62,303 nucleotides of DNA from an uncultured Bacteroidales bacterium. Its GTDB lineage: Bacteria > Bacteroidota > Bacteroidia > Bacteroidales > UBA932. Every line of letters starts with the position of its first letter. The first letter of the stretch is position 1. A program made the position numbers and the translations under genes. Below are positions 1 to 8,450 of this stretch, piece by piece. The notes below the pieces were generated by a model, which was given only the letters and a program-made list of their open reading frames with translations, did not search any database and was not told the DNA's origin. Location of the stretch: the NCBI GenBank assembly GCA_900316675.1, contig ONDR01000012.1:1-62303 (forward strand), in the 5' to 3' direction.

Positions 1-58
1 CAATATATATCCACAAACTACACTGTTGAATCGAAGTGACAACCTACTATCAAACTTC

Positions 59-77
59 TTTCCAAATCATTTGGAAA
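59..77. repeat. Perfect 9-bp inverted repeat
   Basis: TTTCCAAAT (59-67) and ATTTGGAAA (69-77) are exact reverse complements around a single C. There is no T-run of the kind an intrinsic terminator needs, so a protein-binding site is at least as likely as an RNA hairpin. It lies in a gene-free region and no neighbour shows what would bind it. Confidence 0.6.
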
Positions 78-153
78 ATCCATAAGAATAGTTAAGGAAA
101 CCTGATGACAATTGCAAATGAAACAGGTAAAGCGAATACTGAATATCAGCAAC

Positions 154-199
154 TTACGTACTTTGCTTGTCGCACTTTTGCAACAAGCAAAGTATGTAA
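154..199. repeat. Imperfect 21-bp inverted repeat, 4-base spacer
   Basis: The left arm (154-174) and right arm (179-199) are reverse complements at 19 of 21 positions around the spacer CTTT. The two differences are a G/A and a C/T, which still pair as G-U in RNA on one strand. The common core of both arms is TACTTTGCTTG. It could be an RNA hairpin or a two-fold protein or recombinase site; nothing adjacent decides between them. Confidence 0.65.
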
Positions 200-202
200 C
201 TA

Positions 203-215
203 ATTGATAATCAAT
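203..215. repeat. Small perfect inverted repeat
   Basis: ATTGAT (203-208) and ATCAAT (210-215) flank one A. It starts four bases after the larger inverted repeat ending at 199, so the two may form a composite site. AT-rich palindromes this short do occur by chance. Confidence 0.4.
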
Positions 216-269
216 CAGAGTTTCCGAGCAATACTATGTCTGGCGTTTGGTTGCAGCCGAAGGCATGGT

Positions 270-408
270 ACCCCTCGAGAGGCGTGGCCGCCCGTGGCCG
301 CGTGAACGGGAGGGGCCCGGAGGCCGGAGCGTCAGACGGAAGCTTGCTTCCAGTATGACGGAACGGCCTCTGGGAGGGATGGAGCGAAGCGGAACCGGAT
401 CGAGGGGT
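270..408. repeat. GC-rich long-range hairpin element
   Basis: The outer arms ACCCCTCGA (270-278) and TCGAGGGGT (400-408) are perfect complements 121 bases apart. Nested inside are CCGGAGGCCG (317-326) with CGGCCTCTGG (364-373, one G-U), CGTCA (330-334) with TGACG (356-360), and a terminal GGAAGC-TT-GCTTCC hairpin (338-351). The 5' half also carries GTGGCCGC twice. The stretch is clearly richer in G and C than its flanks. On the minus strand it begins about 20 bases after the acyltransferase stop, so it could be a 3' UTR structure, a small RNA, or a copy of a dispersed repeat. No protein or known RNA family was recognised. Confidence 0.6.
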
Positions 409-427
409 GTCTGTGCCTCCGGCAAAC

Positions 428-1585
428 TCAGCCGATAAGCCACTTGCCGGCTTTGGGAATGCGTTGCAGAAGAACAGAAGCGATTGCTACCAGGATATAG
501 GAAGCGATTGCAGAAAGGAAGATGGCAACAGGAGTAGTCCAGAAGCCAAGAGAATCCGGACAAAGCCACTCCCTGACATAGCCGGAAACATAAAGCAACA
601 CCAGCATATGGCAAAGATACATGCCATAACTAGCCTTAGAAACCGGCAGAACAATCCTACGGTAAAAACCACCATCAGCCTTAATCTTCCTGAAAAGAAG
701 CACAAGAGCAATGGTCATAAGAACTACCCCAATGGTATCATTGCACCAGGTTGTTTCCCACCACACGGCCTGATCCACTCCGCCCGCAGCAGGGAATTTT
801 CCCCCACAGGATGCATAAACGCGACGCAGGAAGCCGCCAAAGGCAATTCCAAAGCCCGCCAGAAATGACGGGACGGATATGGCCAATGTCTTCTTCCAGG
901 AAAGATCGGCAACAAACCTCTTAAGATACAAGCCAAAAAGCATGTATCCGATGAAACCGCTCATGTAATAGAACACGCCGTAACCGTTCCAACTAGCCTC
1001 ACCCCAAAGCGGGAAAAGAGCCTGTCGCGGAAGGCCCGCAGGACCGTATGTCACTGCCAAATCTCCGCCGGCCGCCCAATCCCTGATAAGCGGAATGAAG
1101 GAAGTAAACGTGCATACAGCTATGTAGAAGAGCAATTCTTTTTTGCCAACCCTATGAGCCCAGGGCGACAGTAGCGGCATAAGCAGATACAGGCCCAATA
1201 TCATGTAAACGAACCACAAGTGACCTGCCGCATAGTTAAAGTTAAGCAGCAGGTCCTTAAAGTTCTGCACCGGCTGCCCCCAGACAAGAGCATACACCAC
1301 TGTCCAGAAAACAAACGGGATAAGGATACGGACCGCACGGCGTTTGAAAAACTCGCCGGTACTATACTTGATCGGGAACTGAAGATAAGCGGAAGCCACT
1401 ACAAAAAGCGGCACGCAGCAACGCACAAGGCAATCGCAGAAAGACGCCCAAAAAGCATCCGTACTGTTCTGGATAAGCGAACCGTCACCACCCAGATAAA
1501 AAGGCTCCGTGCTGTGCACGACCATCACCATGAAACAGGCCGTTACACGAAGCCAATCCAGCCAAATTTCCCTTTTCTCGTCCAT
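428..1585 (-). CDS. Acyltransferase family 3 membrane protein
   Basis: This is an integral membrane acyltransferase of the OafA/WecH-like family 3 (PF01757), which usually O-acylates surface sugars. The N-terminus has the family signature, a WLDWLRVTACFMVMVVHS segment whose Arg and His are the conserved pair. About ten hydrophobic segments follow to the C-terminus. A start at 1618 is possible but would overlap argS by 29 bases. The Met at 1585 gives a four-base gap and puts the first membrane segment right after the start, so I chose it (385 residues). It is the last gene of the htrA-rpoD-argS group, and its acceptor is not shown by the neighbours. Confidence 0.85.
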   Translation of the reverse strand: MDEKREIWLDWLRVTACFMVMVVHSTEPFYLGGDGSLIQNSTDAFWASFCDCLVRCCVPLFVVASAYLQFPIKYSTGEFFKRRAVRILIPFVFWTVVYALVWGQPVQNFKDLLLNFNYAAGHLWFVYMILGLYLLMPLLSPWAHRVGKKELLFYIAVCTFTSFIPLIRDWAAGGDLAVTYGPAGLPRQALFPLWGEASWNGYGVFYYMSGFIGYMLFGLYLKRFVADLSWKKTLAISVPSFLAGFGIAFGGFLRRVYASCGGKFPAAGGVDQAVWWETTWCNDTIGVVLMTIALVLLFRKIKADGGFYRRIVLPVSKASYGMYLCHMLVLLYVSGYVREWLCPDSLGFWTTPVAIFLSAIASYILVAIASVLLQRIPKAGKWLIG

Positions 1586-1589
1586 AAAG

Positions 1590-3380
1590 CTACATACGTT
1601 CAGGAAGGTCGATGCCAAGCACCTTCATGGCAGTCTTCAGGGTATGAGCCAATGTAGCAATAAGGACAAGGCGGTACTTAAGCAGAGCCTGGTCAGGCTC
1701 CTTAAGTATCTGAGTGTCATGATAGTACTGGTTGAACTCCTTAGCAAGCTCGTATGCATAGTTAGCAATCACTGCAGGGCTCAGGGCTGCAACAGCCTCC
1801 CCTACCTTGGCCGGATACAAACCAAGCAGTTTTACAAGACGAACCTCCTTTGCAGAAGGAACAAGGGTATCAGCCACGTCTGCTGCACCAAAGGAAATGC
1901 CGGTCTCGGCGGCCTTGCGCAGGATTGAGCAAATACGTGCGTGAGTATACTGGATGAAAGGACCGGTATTGCCGTTAAAGTCGATGGACTCCTTAGGATT
2001 GAAGAGCATGGTCTTCTTAGGATCCACCTTGATAATGAAGTACTTAAGGGCGCCAAGACCAATCATACGGTAAAGCTTCTCTTTCTCGTCCTCGGGAAGA
2101 TCAGCAAGCTTGCCACTCTCTTCGGAAGTCTTCTTTGCCTCCTGATACATGGTCTCGATAAGGTCGTCAGCATCTACAACGGTACCCTCGCGGGACTTCA
2201 TCTTTCCTTCCGGCAGCTCTACCATACCGTAAGACAAGTGGTAGATCTGGTCTGCCCAGTCAAAGCCAAGCTTCTTAAGTATGAGCTTAAGTACCTGGAA
2301 ATGATAATCCTGCTCATTACCTACCACATAAACGTGGGAGTCAAGATTATAGTTTGCGAAACGCCTTTCAGCGGTGCCAAGGTCCTGGGTGATGTAAACG
2401 GAAGTACCGTCGCCGCGAAGCACCAGCTTGCGGTCAAGACCGTCGGCGGTAAGGTCGCACCATACGGAACCATCGGCCTCACGCTCGAATACACCCATAT
2501 CAAGGCCCTTCTGAACCAGTTCCTTACCAAGGATGTATGTCTCTGACTCGTGGTCAACAACGTCGAAGGTGATGCCAAGTGCGGCATAGGTCTGGTCGAA
2601 GCCCGCATAAACCCAGCCGTTCATCATCTTCCAGAGGTCGCGAACCTGAGGATCCTCCTTCTCCCAGGCAACCAGCATTTCATGGGCAGCCTTGATAGAA
2701 GGAGCCTCTTTCTTTGCCTGCTCCTCGTCCATACCCTTGTCTACCAGCTCTTTAATCTCGCTCTTGTACCACTTGTCAAAAGCAACGTAGCAGTCGCCTA
2801 CAAGATGGTCGCCCTTGATGCCCTCGGACTCAGGGGTCTTGCCATCAAAGAACTTCTGCCAAGCGAGCATGCTCTTGCAGATATGCACGCCACGGTCGTT
2901 GACGATGGTGGACTTTATAACCTCGTTGCCGCCGGCCTTGAGCAGACGGGATACGCTGTCGCCAAGCAGGTTGTTGCGGATATGGCCAAGATGAAGGGGC
3001 TTGTTTGTATTAGGTGAAGAGAACTCTACCATTACGCGGCGGCCGGTAGAAGGAAGCTGGCCAAAGTTGCCGTCAGAGGCGATGGAGCGCAGTTCCTCGT
3101 TCCAGTAAACCGGGCTGAACAGAAGGTTCAGGAAACCCTTTACGCAGTTAAAGCCGGCAATCTCCGGAACATTGGCCACCAGATACTCTCCAATGGCGTT
3201 TCCGGTGTTCTCCGGAGAGGATTTTGATATCCTAAGCAGCGGGAAAACAACCAGCGTATAGTCACCCTCAAACTCTTTTCTGGTTACCGATACCTGGAGG
3301 GTTGAAGGCTCGGTCTCTACACTATACAAGGCGGCAATAGCCTCTGCCGCCTTGTTTTGAATGAATAATTCAGGACTCAT
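1590..3380 (-). CDS. argS: Arginyl-tRNA synthetase
   Basis: This class I aminoacyl-tRNA synthetase charges tRNA-Arg with arginine in the cytoplasm. At 596 residues it has the usual bacterial length. The order is an N-terminal tRNA-recognition domain (about 1-110), a HIGH-type motif in the segment LHLGHIRNN, a KMSKS-type motif in GKMKSREG, and a C-terminal helical DALR anticodon-binding domain ending in LPERM. It lies 24 bases downstream of rpoD and 4 bases upstream of the acyltransferase, in one direction, and is probably co-transcribed with them. Confidence 0.97.
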   Translation of the reverse strand: MSPELFIQNKAAEAIAALYSVETEPSTLQVSVTRKEFEGDYTLVVFPLLRISKSSPENTGNAIGEYLVANVPEIAGFNCVKGFLNLLFSPVYWNEELRSIASDGNFGQLPSTGRRVMVEFSSPNTNKPLHLGHIRNNLLGDSVSRLLKAGGNEVIKSTIVNDRGVHICKSMLAWQKFFDGKTPESEGIKGDHLVGDCYVAFDKWYKSEIKELVDKGMDEEQAKKEAPSIKAAHEMLVAWEKEDPQVRDLWKMMNGWVYAGFDQTYAALGITFDVVDHESETYILGKELVQKGLDMGVFEREADGSVWCDLTADGLDRKLVLRGDGTSVYITQDLGTAERRFANYNLDSHVYVVGNEQDYHFQVLKLILKKLGFDWADQIYHLSYGMVELPEGKMKSREGTVVDADDLIETMYQEAKKTSEESGKLADLPEDEKEKLYRMIGLGALKYFIIKVDPKKTMLFNPKESIDFNGNTGPFIQYTHARICSILRKAAETGISFGAADVADTLVPSAKEVRLVKLLGLYPAKVGEAVAALSPAVIANYAYELAKEFNQYYHDTQILKEPDQALLKYRLVLIATLAHTLKTAMKVLGIDLPERM

Positions 3381-3404
3381 TTACAGTTCAGTTAAAAAGC
3401 CGGA

Positions 3405-4265
3405 CTAACCAAGATAACCTCTAAGCTGCTTGCTTCTTGAGGCAGATTTCAGACGACGGATTGCCTTTTCCTTAATCTGGCGTACACGCTCACGGGTAAG
3501 GCCAAAGCGCTCTCCAATCTCTTCAAGAGTCATCTCCTGGCAGCCGATGCCAAAGAAGGACTTGATAATCTCACGCTCGCGGGTAGAGAGGGTTGCAAGG
3601 GCGCGCTCAATTTCTGTATTGAGGCTCTCGTTGATAAGACCCCTGTCCGCGCTGGGAGAATCGTCGTTGGGCAATACGTCCAAGAGGCTGTTGTCCTCTC
3701 CTTCCACAAAAGGAGCATCTACTGATACGTGCCTGCCGGAAACCCTGAGGGTATCTGAAATCTTATCCTTGGGCACGTCAATCATCTCTGACAGCTCTTC
3801 GCTTGAAGGCTGGCGCTCGTTCTCCTGCTCGAATTTGGACAGGGCCTTGTTGATCTTGTTAAGGGAACCAACCTGGTTAAGCGGAAGCCTTACAATACGG
3901 CTCTGCTCTGCAAGAGCCTGAAGGATAGACTGACGGATCCACCAGACAGCGTAAGAAATGAACTTAAATCCACGTGTTTCATCAAACTTTTCTGCGGCCT
4001 TGATAAGTCCAAGGTTGCCCTCGTTGATAAGGTCCGGAAGGCTGAGGCCCTGATTCTGATACTGTTTTGCAACTGAAACCACGAACCTGAGGTTTGCCTT
4101 AGTAAGTTTTTCCAATGCAACCTGGTCGCCCTTTCTGATGCGCTGGGCCAACTCTACTTCCTCTTCCGGTGAAACCAGCTCTTCGCGGCCGATTTCCTGC
4201 AGGTACTTGTCTAACGATGCACTCTCACGGTTGGTGATGGATTTAGTAATCTTTAGCTGTCTCAT
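3405..4265 (-). CDS. rpoD: Primary sigma factor RpoD (short Bacteroidetes type)
   Basis: This is the housekeeping sigma-70 factor that directs RNA polymerase to promoters. At 286 residues it is the short form typical of Bacteroidetes, lacking the long acidic region 1.1 and non-conserved region of E. coli RpoD. Region 1.2 begins near [16 protein letters not shown]. Region 2 includes [12 protein letters not shown] and the promoter-melting segment [15 protein letters not shown]. Region 4 has the helix-turn-helix [20 protein letters not shown]. Promoters seen in this window fit the TAnnTTTG element this sigma recognises. It lies 10 bases downstream of htrA, so basal sigma supply may partly share transcription with an envelope protease. 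Confidence 0.96.
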   Translation of the reverse strand: MRQLKITKSITNRESASLDKYLQEIGREELVSPEEEVELAQRIRKGDQVALEKLTKANLRFVVSVAKQYQNQGLSLPDLINEGNLGLIKAAEKFDETRGFKFISYAVWWIRQSILQALAEQSRIVRLPLNQVGSLNKINKALSKFEQENERQPSSEELSEMIDVPKDKISDTLRVSGRHVSVDAPFVEGEDNSLLDVLPNDDSPSADRGLINESLNTEIERALATLSTREREIIKSFFGIGCQEMTLEEIGERFGLTRERVRQIKEKAIRRLKSASRSKQLRGYLG

Positions 4266-4275
4266 AAACTTTTGT

Positions 4276-5730
4276 CTATTCCTTGCCGAAGCCGAAGTAA
4301 GCCTCTCTGCCGGTGGACGTTACGCCCTGGAAGAATACGGACTTCTTTGCCTTCTTGGCAATATTAACCACATCTTGAGGCGTAGAAACAGGCTGATCGT
4401 TTACGTACAGGATGATGAAACCGTCAGCTGCACCGCTCTGGCGCATTTTACCGGTACCTGCTTCTTCTATGAGCACTCCTCCCTTCAGGCCAAGGCGTTT
4501 GAGCACCTTTTCATCTGCCTTCCTGAGCGTTGAGCCGTAGAAAGAAACTGAACCATCGGCACCGACCTGGGCATTGGCATCTTCAGAAGACAAGAATGTT
4601 ACTTCATAGTTCAAGGTTTCTCCGTCTCTGATGACGGTAACCTTGGCCTTGTCTCCCGGACGGTAGCTGGCAACTTTTGCCTGCACCTCTGCCATGCTTT
4701 TTACGGGAACGGAACCGATAGCCGTAATTACATCTCCGGACTGTAAGCCTGCTTTATCTGCAGCACTGCCTTTCGTAACCTCTACAATATATACGCCTTC
4801 CGGAGCAGAAAGTTTCAATTCTTCTGCTTTTTTGCTGTCGATTTCCTGCATTAGAACACCAAGCAGGGCTCTCTTAACAGAACCGAATTCTATGATGTCG
4901 CCAATAACCTTCCTTACAAGGTTGGAAGGAATAGCAAATGAGTAACCGCTGTAAGAACCTGTCTGTGAAATAATTGCAGTATTGATACCTACAAGTTCGC
5001 CCTTTTCGTTCACAAGAGCACCGCCTGAGTTGCCGGGATTTACGGCAGCATCGGTCTGGATGAAGGACTCGATTTTGAGCTCGCCCTGGGCATGCTGCAT
5101 CTGACGGCCCTTAGCACTTACTATACCTGCTGTGATGGTGGAACGAAGGTCATAGGGGCTGCCGATTGCAAGCACCCACTGGCCCAGACGGAGCTGGTCA
5201 GAGTCGCCGATCGGAACGGTAGGAAGACCGCTCTCATCCACCTTAAGCAGGGCAACATCAGTTGCAGGATCGGTACCCACAACAACAGCCTCGTAGGTCT
5301 TGTTGTTATTGAGGGTGACTTCTACCTTCTCTGCATTCTCTACCACATGGTTATTTGTTACGATGTAGCCGTCCTCGCGGATGATGACACCGCTTCCGCT
5401 GGCCTGGCGGGCCTGTGCTCCGCCGCCCATACCTTCGTCACCGAAGAAGAAGCGGAAGAAGGGATCCATCATCTGGTCCCTGCCATATGACGATTTGACA
5501 GTTACCTTTACATATACGACAGCCTCTACGGCTGACTCTGCCGCATATGTGAAATCAGGATATTCTGCCTGTGACAAGTTGACTGTTTTATAAATGGACG
5601 GCTGCGATGTAGAATCTGCACCGAATACCGTCGATGCGGCATTTTTACCGGGATAAAGGCTGACGATGCCGAATGTGGTGATGGCTGCAGCCGCTACAGA
5701 AATAAGAATGGTCAGTAAATTTCTCTTCAT
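4276..5730 (-). CDS. htrA: HtrA/DegP-type periplasmic serine protease
   Basis: This is an S1C trypsin-like protease and chaperone of the DegP/DegQ/HtrA family, acting on misfolded envelope proteins. An N-terminal signal or membrane segment (about 4-25) targets it to the periplasm. The catalytic triad is visible as His128 (TNNHVV), Asp158 (TDVALL) and Ser235 (GNSGGAL). Two PDZ domains follow, the first around residues 275-375 and a more divergent second to the C-terminus at 484. It is the first gene of the leftward htrA-rpoD-argS group and diverges from dnaN across 126 bases. No clear stress-sigma promoter was recognised in front of it. Confidence 0.94.
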   Translation of the reverse strand: MKRNLLTILISVAAAAITTFGIVSLYPGKNAASTVFGADSTSQPSIYKTVNLSQAEYPDFTYAAESAVEAVVYVKVTVKSSYGRDQMMDPFFRFFFGDEGMGGGAQARQASGSGVIIREDGYIVTNNHVVENAEKVEVTLNNNKTYEAVVVGTDPATDVALLKVDESGLPTVPIGDSDQLRLGQWVLAIGSPYDLRSTITAGIVSAKGRQMQHAQGELKIESFIQTDAAVNPGNSGGALVNEKGELVGINTAIISQTGSYSGYSFAIPSNLVRKVIGDIIEFGSVKRALLGVLMQEIDSKKAEELKLSAPEGVYIVEVTKGSAADKAGLQSGDVITAIGSVPVKSMAEVQAKVASYRPGDKAKVTVIRDGETLNYEVTFLSSEDANAQVGADGSVSFYGSTLRKADEKVLKRLGLKGGVLIEEAGTGKMRQSGAADGFIILYVNDQPVSTPQDVVNIAKKAKKSVFFQGVTSTGREAYFGFGKE

Positions 5731-5787
5731 AATCTCAAAATTTTATAAACCGTTGCAAAGTTTGTCAAAAGGTATGCCAAAATCCAT

Positions 5788-5818
5788 TTTGTCATTACGA
5801 AATAAATTCCTACCTTTG
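5788..5818 (+). promoter_or_regulatory. dnaN promoter
   Basis: TTTG (5788-5791) is separated by 19 bases from TACCTTTG (5811-5818). This is an exact match to the Bacteroidetes consensus TTTG-N19-TAnnTTTG. Transcription would start near 5822, leaving a leader of about 35 bases before the dnaN start at 5857. Confidence 0.85.
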
Positions 5819-5856
5819 TTTGACAACCGCTTTGAAAAAAACTAAAAAGTAGAAAT

Positions 5857-6978
5857 ATGAAATTTTCAGTATCAAGCACAGACCTTCTGAAGGCCATCCT
5901 TACCGTCCAGAAAGCAATTCCGGCAAAAACAACGGAAGCTATCCTGGAAGATTATCTCTTCGTTCTGAAGGGCGAGACCCTGGAAATTACCGCTTCTGAC
6001 ATGGAGCTTACCCTCAAGACTGAGATTTCCGTACAGAACACAGAGGAAGAAGGCAGCATCGCCGTTCCGGCAAGACAGCTGACAGACCTGTTGAAAGAGC
6101 TCCCGGACCAGCCCATATCAATCACCGCCGGAGACGGCAATTCATTTGAGTGCGCCTGGACCACCGGTTCATCAACCCTCCCCTTCTTCAACCCTGAAGA
6201 CTACCCTGTCTTCCAGACTCCCGGAGAGAATGCCGTAACCATAGAAGTTCCGGCCCAGACCCTTTCAGAAGGCATTTCAGGCACCGTATATGCTTCTTCA
6301 GACGAGGAGAACCGTCCTATAATGAACAGTATCTTCTTCGATATAAAACCTGAGAATACAACACTGGTTGCATCTGACCTCCAGAAGCTCATCTGCTTCA
6401 ATGCAGACGACGTAAAGGCTCCCCAGGAGGCATCGTTCATCCTTAATAAACGTCACGCAAACGTGCTCAAGGCCATCCTTGGCAAGGATGCAGACAATGT
6501 AACCATTACTTTTGACGAGAAAATCGCCTGCATCAAGTTCGGCCAGACAACAATGATCAGCTGCCTGGTTGCCGGCAAGTACCCGGACTACAAGACCATT
6601 ATCCCCAAGAATAACTCCAACATCCTGAAGATAAACCGCGCACAGCTGCTCAATACCGTTAAACGTATCGCAGTTTGCTCTCCTAAGGCATCGAACCATA
6701 TTAAGTTCGACCTTTCACAGGGCAGCCTGGAGGTATCAGCTCAGGATGTAGGCTTCGAAATCGCAGCACACGAGAAGATTGACTGCCGCTATGATGGAGA
6801 CGATCTTGTAATAGGCTTCAAGTCTACCCACGTTTCAGAAATCCTGAGCAACCTTGACTGTGAGGAAATCACCCTCAAGTTTGCAGACAAGAGGCGTTCA
6901 GTTCTTATCCTGCCTTCAGACGAGGAAGCTGCAAATGTGAAAGTATTCGGCATCGTAATGCCTATCATGGTCCGTTAA
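5857..6978 (+). CDS. dnaN: DNA polymerase III beta sliding clamp
   Basis: This is the ring-shaped processivity factor that tethers the replicative polymerase to DNA as a dimer. At 373 residues it is the standard length, with three repeated clamp subdomains of about 120 residues each. The start MKFSVSSTDLLKAI and the C-terminal VFGIVMPIMVR tail are typical of the family. It has its own strong promoter. It is 12 bases from a DEDDh exonuclease gene, a possible replication/repair pairing. dnaA is not adjacent, as is common in Bacteroidetes. Confidence 0.97.
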   Translation: MKFSVSSTDLLKAILTVQKAIPAKTTEAILEDYLFVLKGETLEITASDMELTLKTEISVQNTEEEGSIAVPARQLTDLLKELPDQPISITAGDGNSFECAWTTGSSTLPFFNPEDYPVFQTPGENAVTIEVPAQTLSEGISGTVYASSDEENRPIMNSIFFDIKPENTTLVASDLQKLICFNADDVKAPQEASFILNKRHANVLKAILGKDADNVTITFDEKIACIKFGQTTMISCLVAGKYPDYKTIIPKNNSNILKINRAQLLNTVKRIAVCSPKASNHIKFDLSQGSLEVSAQDVGFEIAAHEKIDCRYDGDDLVIGFKSTHVSEILSNLDCEEITLKFADKRRSVLILPSDEEAANVKVFGIVMPIMVR

Positions 6979-6990
6979 AACAGCGTTTTT

Positions 6991-7896
6991 ATGGAGCTAA
7001 ACCTTGAAAGGCCGCTGCTATTCTTCGATATCGAGAGCACCGGTCTTAGTATTACCGCGGACAGCATCGCAGAGCTTAGTTTTGTAATGATCATGCCCGG
7101 CGGAGAGCAGCGTATCAAGACCTGGCGCATGAAGCCCTGGGATTACGAGCATCAGTGCCAGAGGCCCATCAACCCTGCTGCAAGTGCGGTGAACGGTCTT
7201 ACGGACGATATGCTTAAAGACTGCCCCCGCTTCCAGGACCTTGTAGACGAGCTTCTGCCATACCTTAAGGACAGCGACCTTGCCGGCTTCAATTCGGCCA
7301 AGTTCGACCTCCCCCTTCTGGCAGAGGAATTCGAGCGCGTACGCTACTATTTGGGCCGGGATATCGATATTGACCTGCACAGCAAGAGGATGGTTGACGT
7401 GCAGACCATTTATCATACCATGGAGCCCCGTAACCTGCGCAGCGCCTACCGCTTCTATTGCGGCGGCGAAGACTTTGAAAACGCTCATACGGCCGAGGCC
7501 GATACGGTTGCGACCTATCAGGTGCTGAAAGGACAGCTGGACAAGTATCCGAACGAGCTTAAGAACGACGTCAAGTTCCTTGCAAACTTTGGCGGACGTC
7601 CCAAAACCATAGATTACGCCGGCAGGCTTGCCTTCGGAGAAAACGGAGAAGCCGTCATCACCTTTGGCAAACACAAGGGCAAAACAGCCCGTGAGGTATG
7701 GCAGACAGAGCCTTCTTACTTTGCCTGGATATCCCAGGGAGAGTTTACCATGGACACAAAACGCCAGTTTGACATTCTGGCCAAACAGTTTACGGAAGAA
7801 AGGAAGGCAAAACAGGCAGAGGCCAGGAAACCCCTTCAGGGCCAGGCTTTTGACGACGCCGCAGACCTATTGATCAAGCACTTCGGAGGCCGCTGA
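6991..7896 (+). CDS. DEDDh 3'-5' exonuclease (DnaQ/ExoX-like)
   Basis: This is a DnaQ-fold exonuclease that removes nucleotides from DNA or RNA 3' ends. Exo I is in LLFFDIESTGLS (Asp and Glu), Exo II in FNSAKFDLPLL (Asp), and Exo III in HTAEADTVAT (His and Asp of HxAxxD), so all five metal and catalytic residues are present. After about residue 210 there is a second small domain with GKHKGKTAREV and a Trp-rich segment, like the C-terminal domain of ExoX-type enzymes. The 301-residue length fits that architecture better than a bare epsilon subunit. It follows dnaN directly and overlaps the next gene by one base (TGATG). Confidence 0.88.
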   Translation: MELNLERPLLFFDIESTGLSITADSIAELSFVMIMPGGEQRIKTWRMKPWDYEHQCQRPINPAASAVNGLTDDMLKDCPRFQDLVDELLPYLKDSDLAGFNSAKFDLPLLAEEFERVRYYLGRDIDIDLHSKRMVDVQTIYHTMEPRNLRSAYRFYCGGEDFENAHTAEADTVATYQVLKGQLDKYPNELKNDVKFLANFGGRPKTIDYAGRLAFGENGEAVITFGKHKGKTAREVWQTEPSYFAWISQGEFTMDTKRQFDILAKQFTEERKAKQAEARKPLQGQAFDDAADLLIKHFGGR

Positions 7897-8450
7897 TGAA
7901 CATTGTAGTAAAAACGGCAAACGGCTTTACCCTTACCAGGCCGGACACAACCTGGGAGCGGTACAACAGGGATTTTTATGTGCCGGAGTTTATCCAGCGG
8001 CTAAGTTGGGCTCCGGTGCTTTTTGCTCCCGTCACCCACGCTGGCAAGTTCATACAGCCCCAGTTTGCCGCAAACTACTTTGGCAAGCTTTGTTACGGAA
8101 TACTGTTTTATCCGCAGGACGACAGCCAGACTCCGGAAGCCTTCGCCCAGGCCTGCTGCCTTAATCACAGTTCCTTCCTGGCAGATCCGGTTCCCGACGG
8201 CGCAGACGCCCCGGCCGGGACTCCTTTCACCTTCCATATCGATGGTAAAGAGGCTTTCAAGGCCGATGCAATAGATGGCTTTGTCCCTGCCTTTGTTTCT
8301 GCCAGCACAAGGGTGCTGTTCAGGGCCGGAGATATAGTAGCCCTTGAACTGGCCCCGCGCATGCCATTGACTGCAGGCGGAACCATTTCATTCAAAGGTA
8401 TTTACGATGGCTGCAAGGTGCCGCTAATAGACTTTCAGGTAATAATGTAG
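7896..8450 (+). CDS. Conserved hypothetical protein
   Basis: I do not recognise the family. The 184-residue product has no signal peptide or membrane segment and looks like a soluble, beta-rich cytoplasmic protein. The start overlaps the exonuclease stop by one base, which implies translational coupling and makes this the third gene of the dnaN unit. A distant fumarylacetoacetase-like fold crossed my mind from the segment GDIVALELAPRMPLTAGG, but no metal-binding motif supports it. Its last 27 bases overlap the 3' end of the opposing lipoprotein gene. Confidence 0.75.
   Translation: MNIVVKTANGFTLTRPDTTWERYNRDFYVPEFIQRLSWAPVLFAPVTHAGKFIQPQFAANYFGKLCYGILFYPQDDSQTPEAFAQACCLNHSSFLADPVPDGADAPAGTPFTFHIDGKEAFKADAIDGFVPAFVSASTRVLFRAGDIVALELAPRMPLTAGGTISFKGIYDGCKVPLIDFQVIM

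Larger units (their letters stand above)
1..427. other. Gene-free, structured left-end region
   Basis: No convincing coding sequence is present in this stretch. The short open frames over 234-614 and 247-438 are GC-driven and resemble no protein family I know. The region holds three inverted repeats (59-77, 154-199, 203-215) followed by a GC-rich long hairpin (270-408), each listed separately. Bases 1-58 and 78-153 are AT-rich and I see nothing in them. On the minus strand the whole region lies immediately downstream of the acyltransferase stop codon at 428. Confidence 0.7.

Noticed and set aside
154..199. CTnDOT-type attachment core (GTANNTTTGC)
   Set aside because: The local sequence GTACTTTGC is one base too short for that consensus and no integrase gene is in view.
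234..614. Open frames on both strands across the GC-rich left region
   Set aside because: They follow from the GC-rich hairpin and the antisense of the acyltransferase, have no family resemblance and no plausible start context.
1586..1618. Earlier acyltransferase start overlapping argS
   Set aside because: The Met at 1585 gives a clean four-base gap and places the first membrane helix at the family-typical position.
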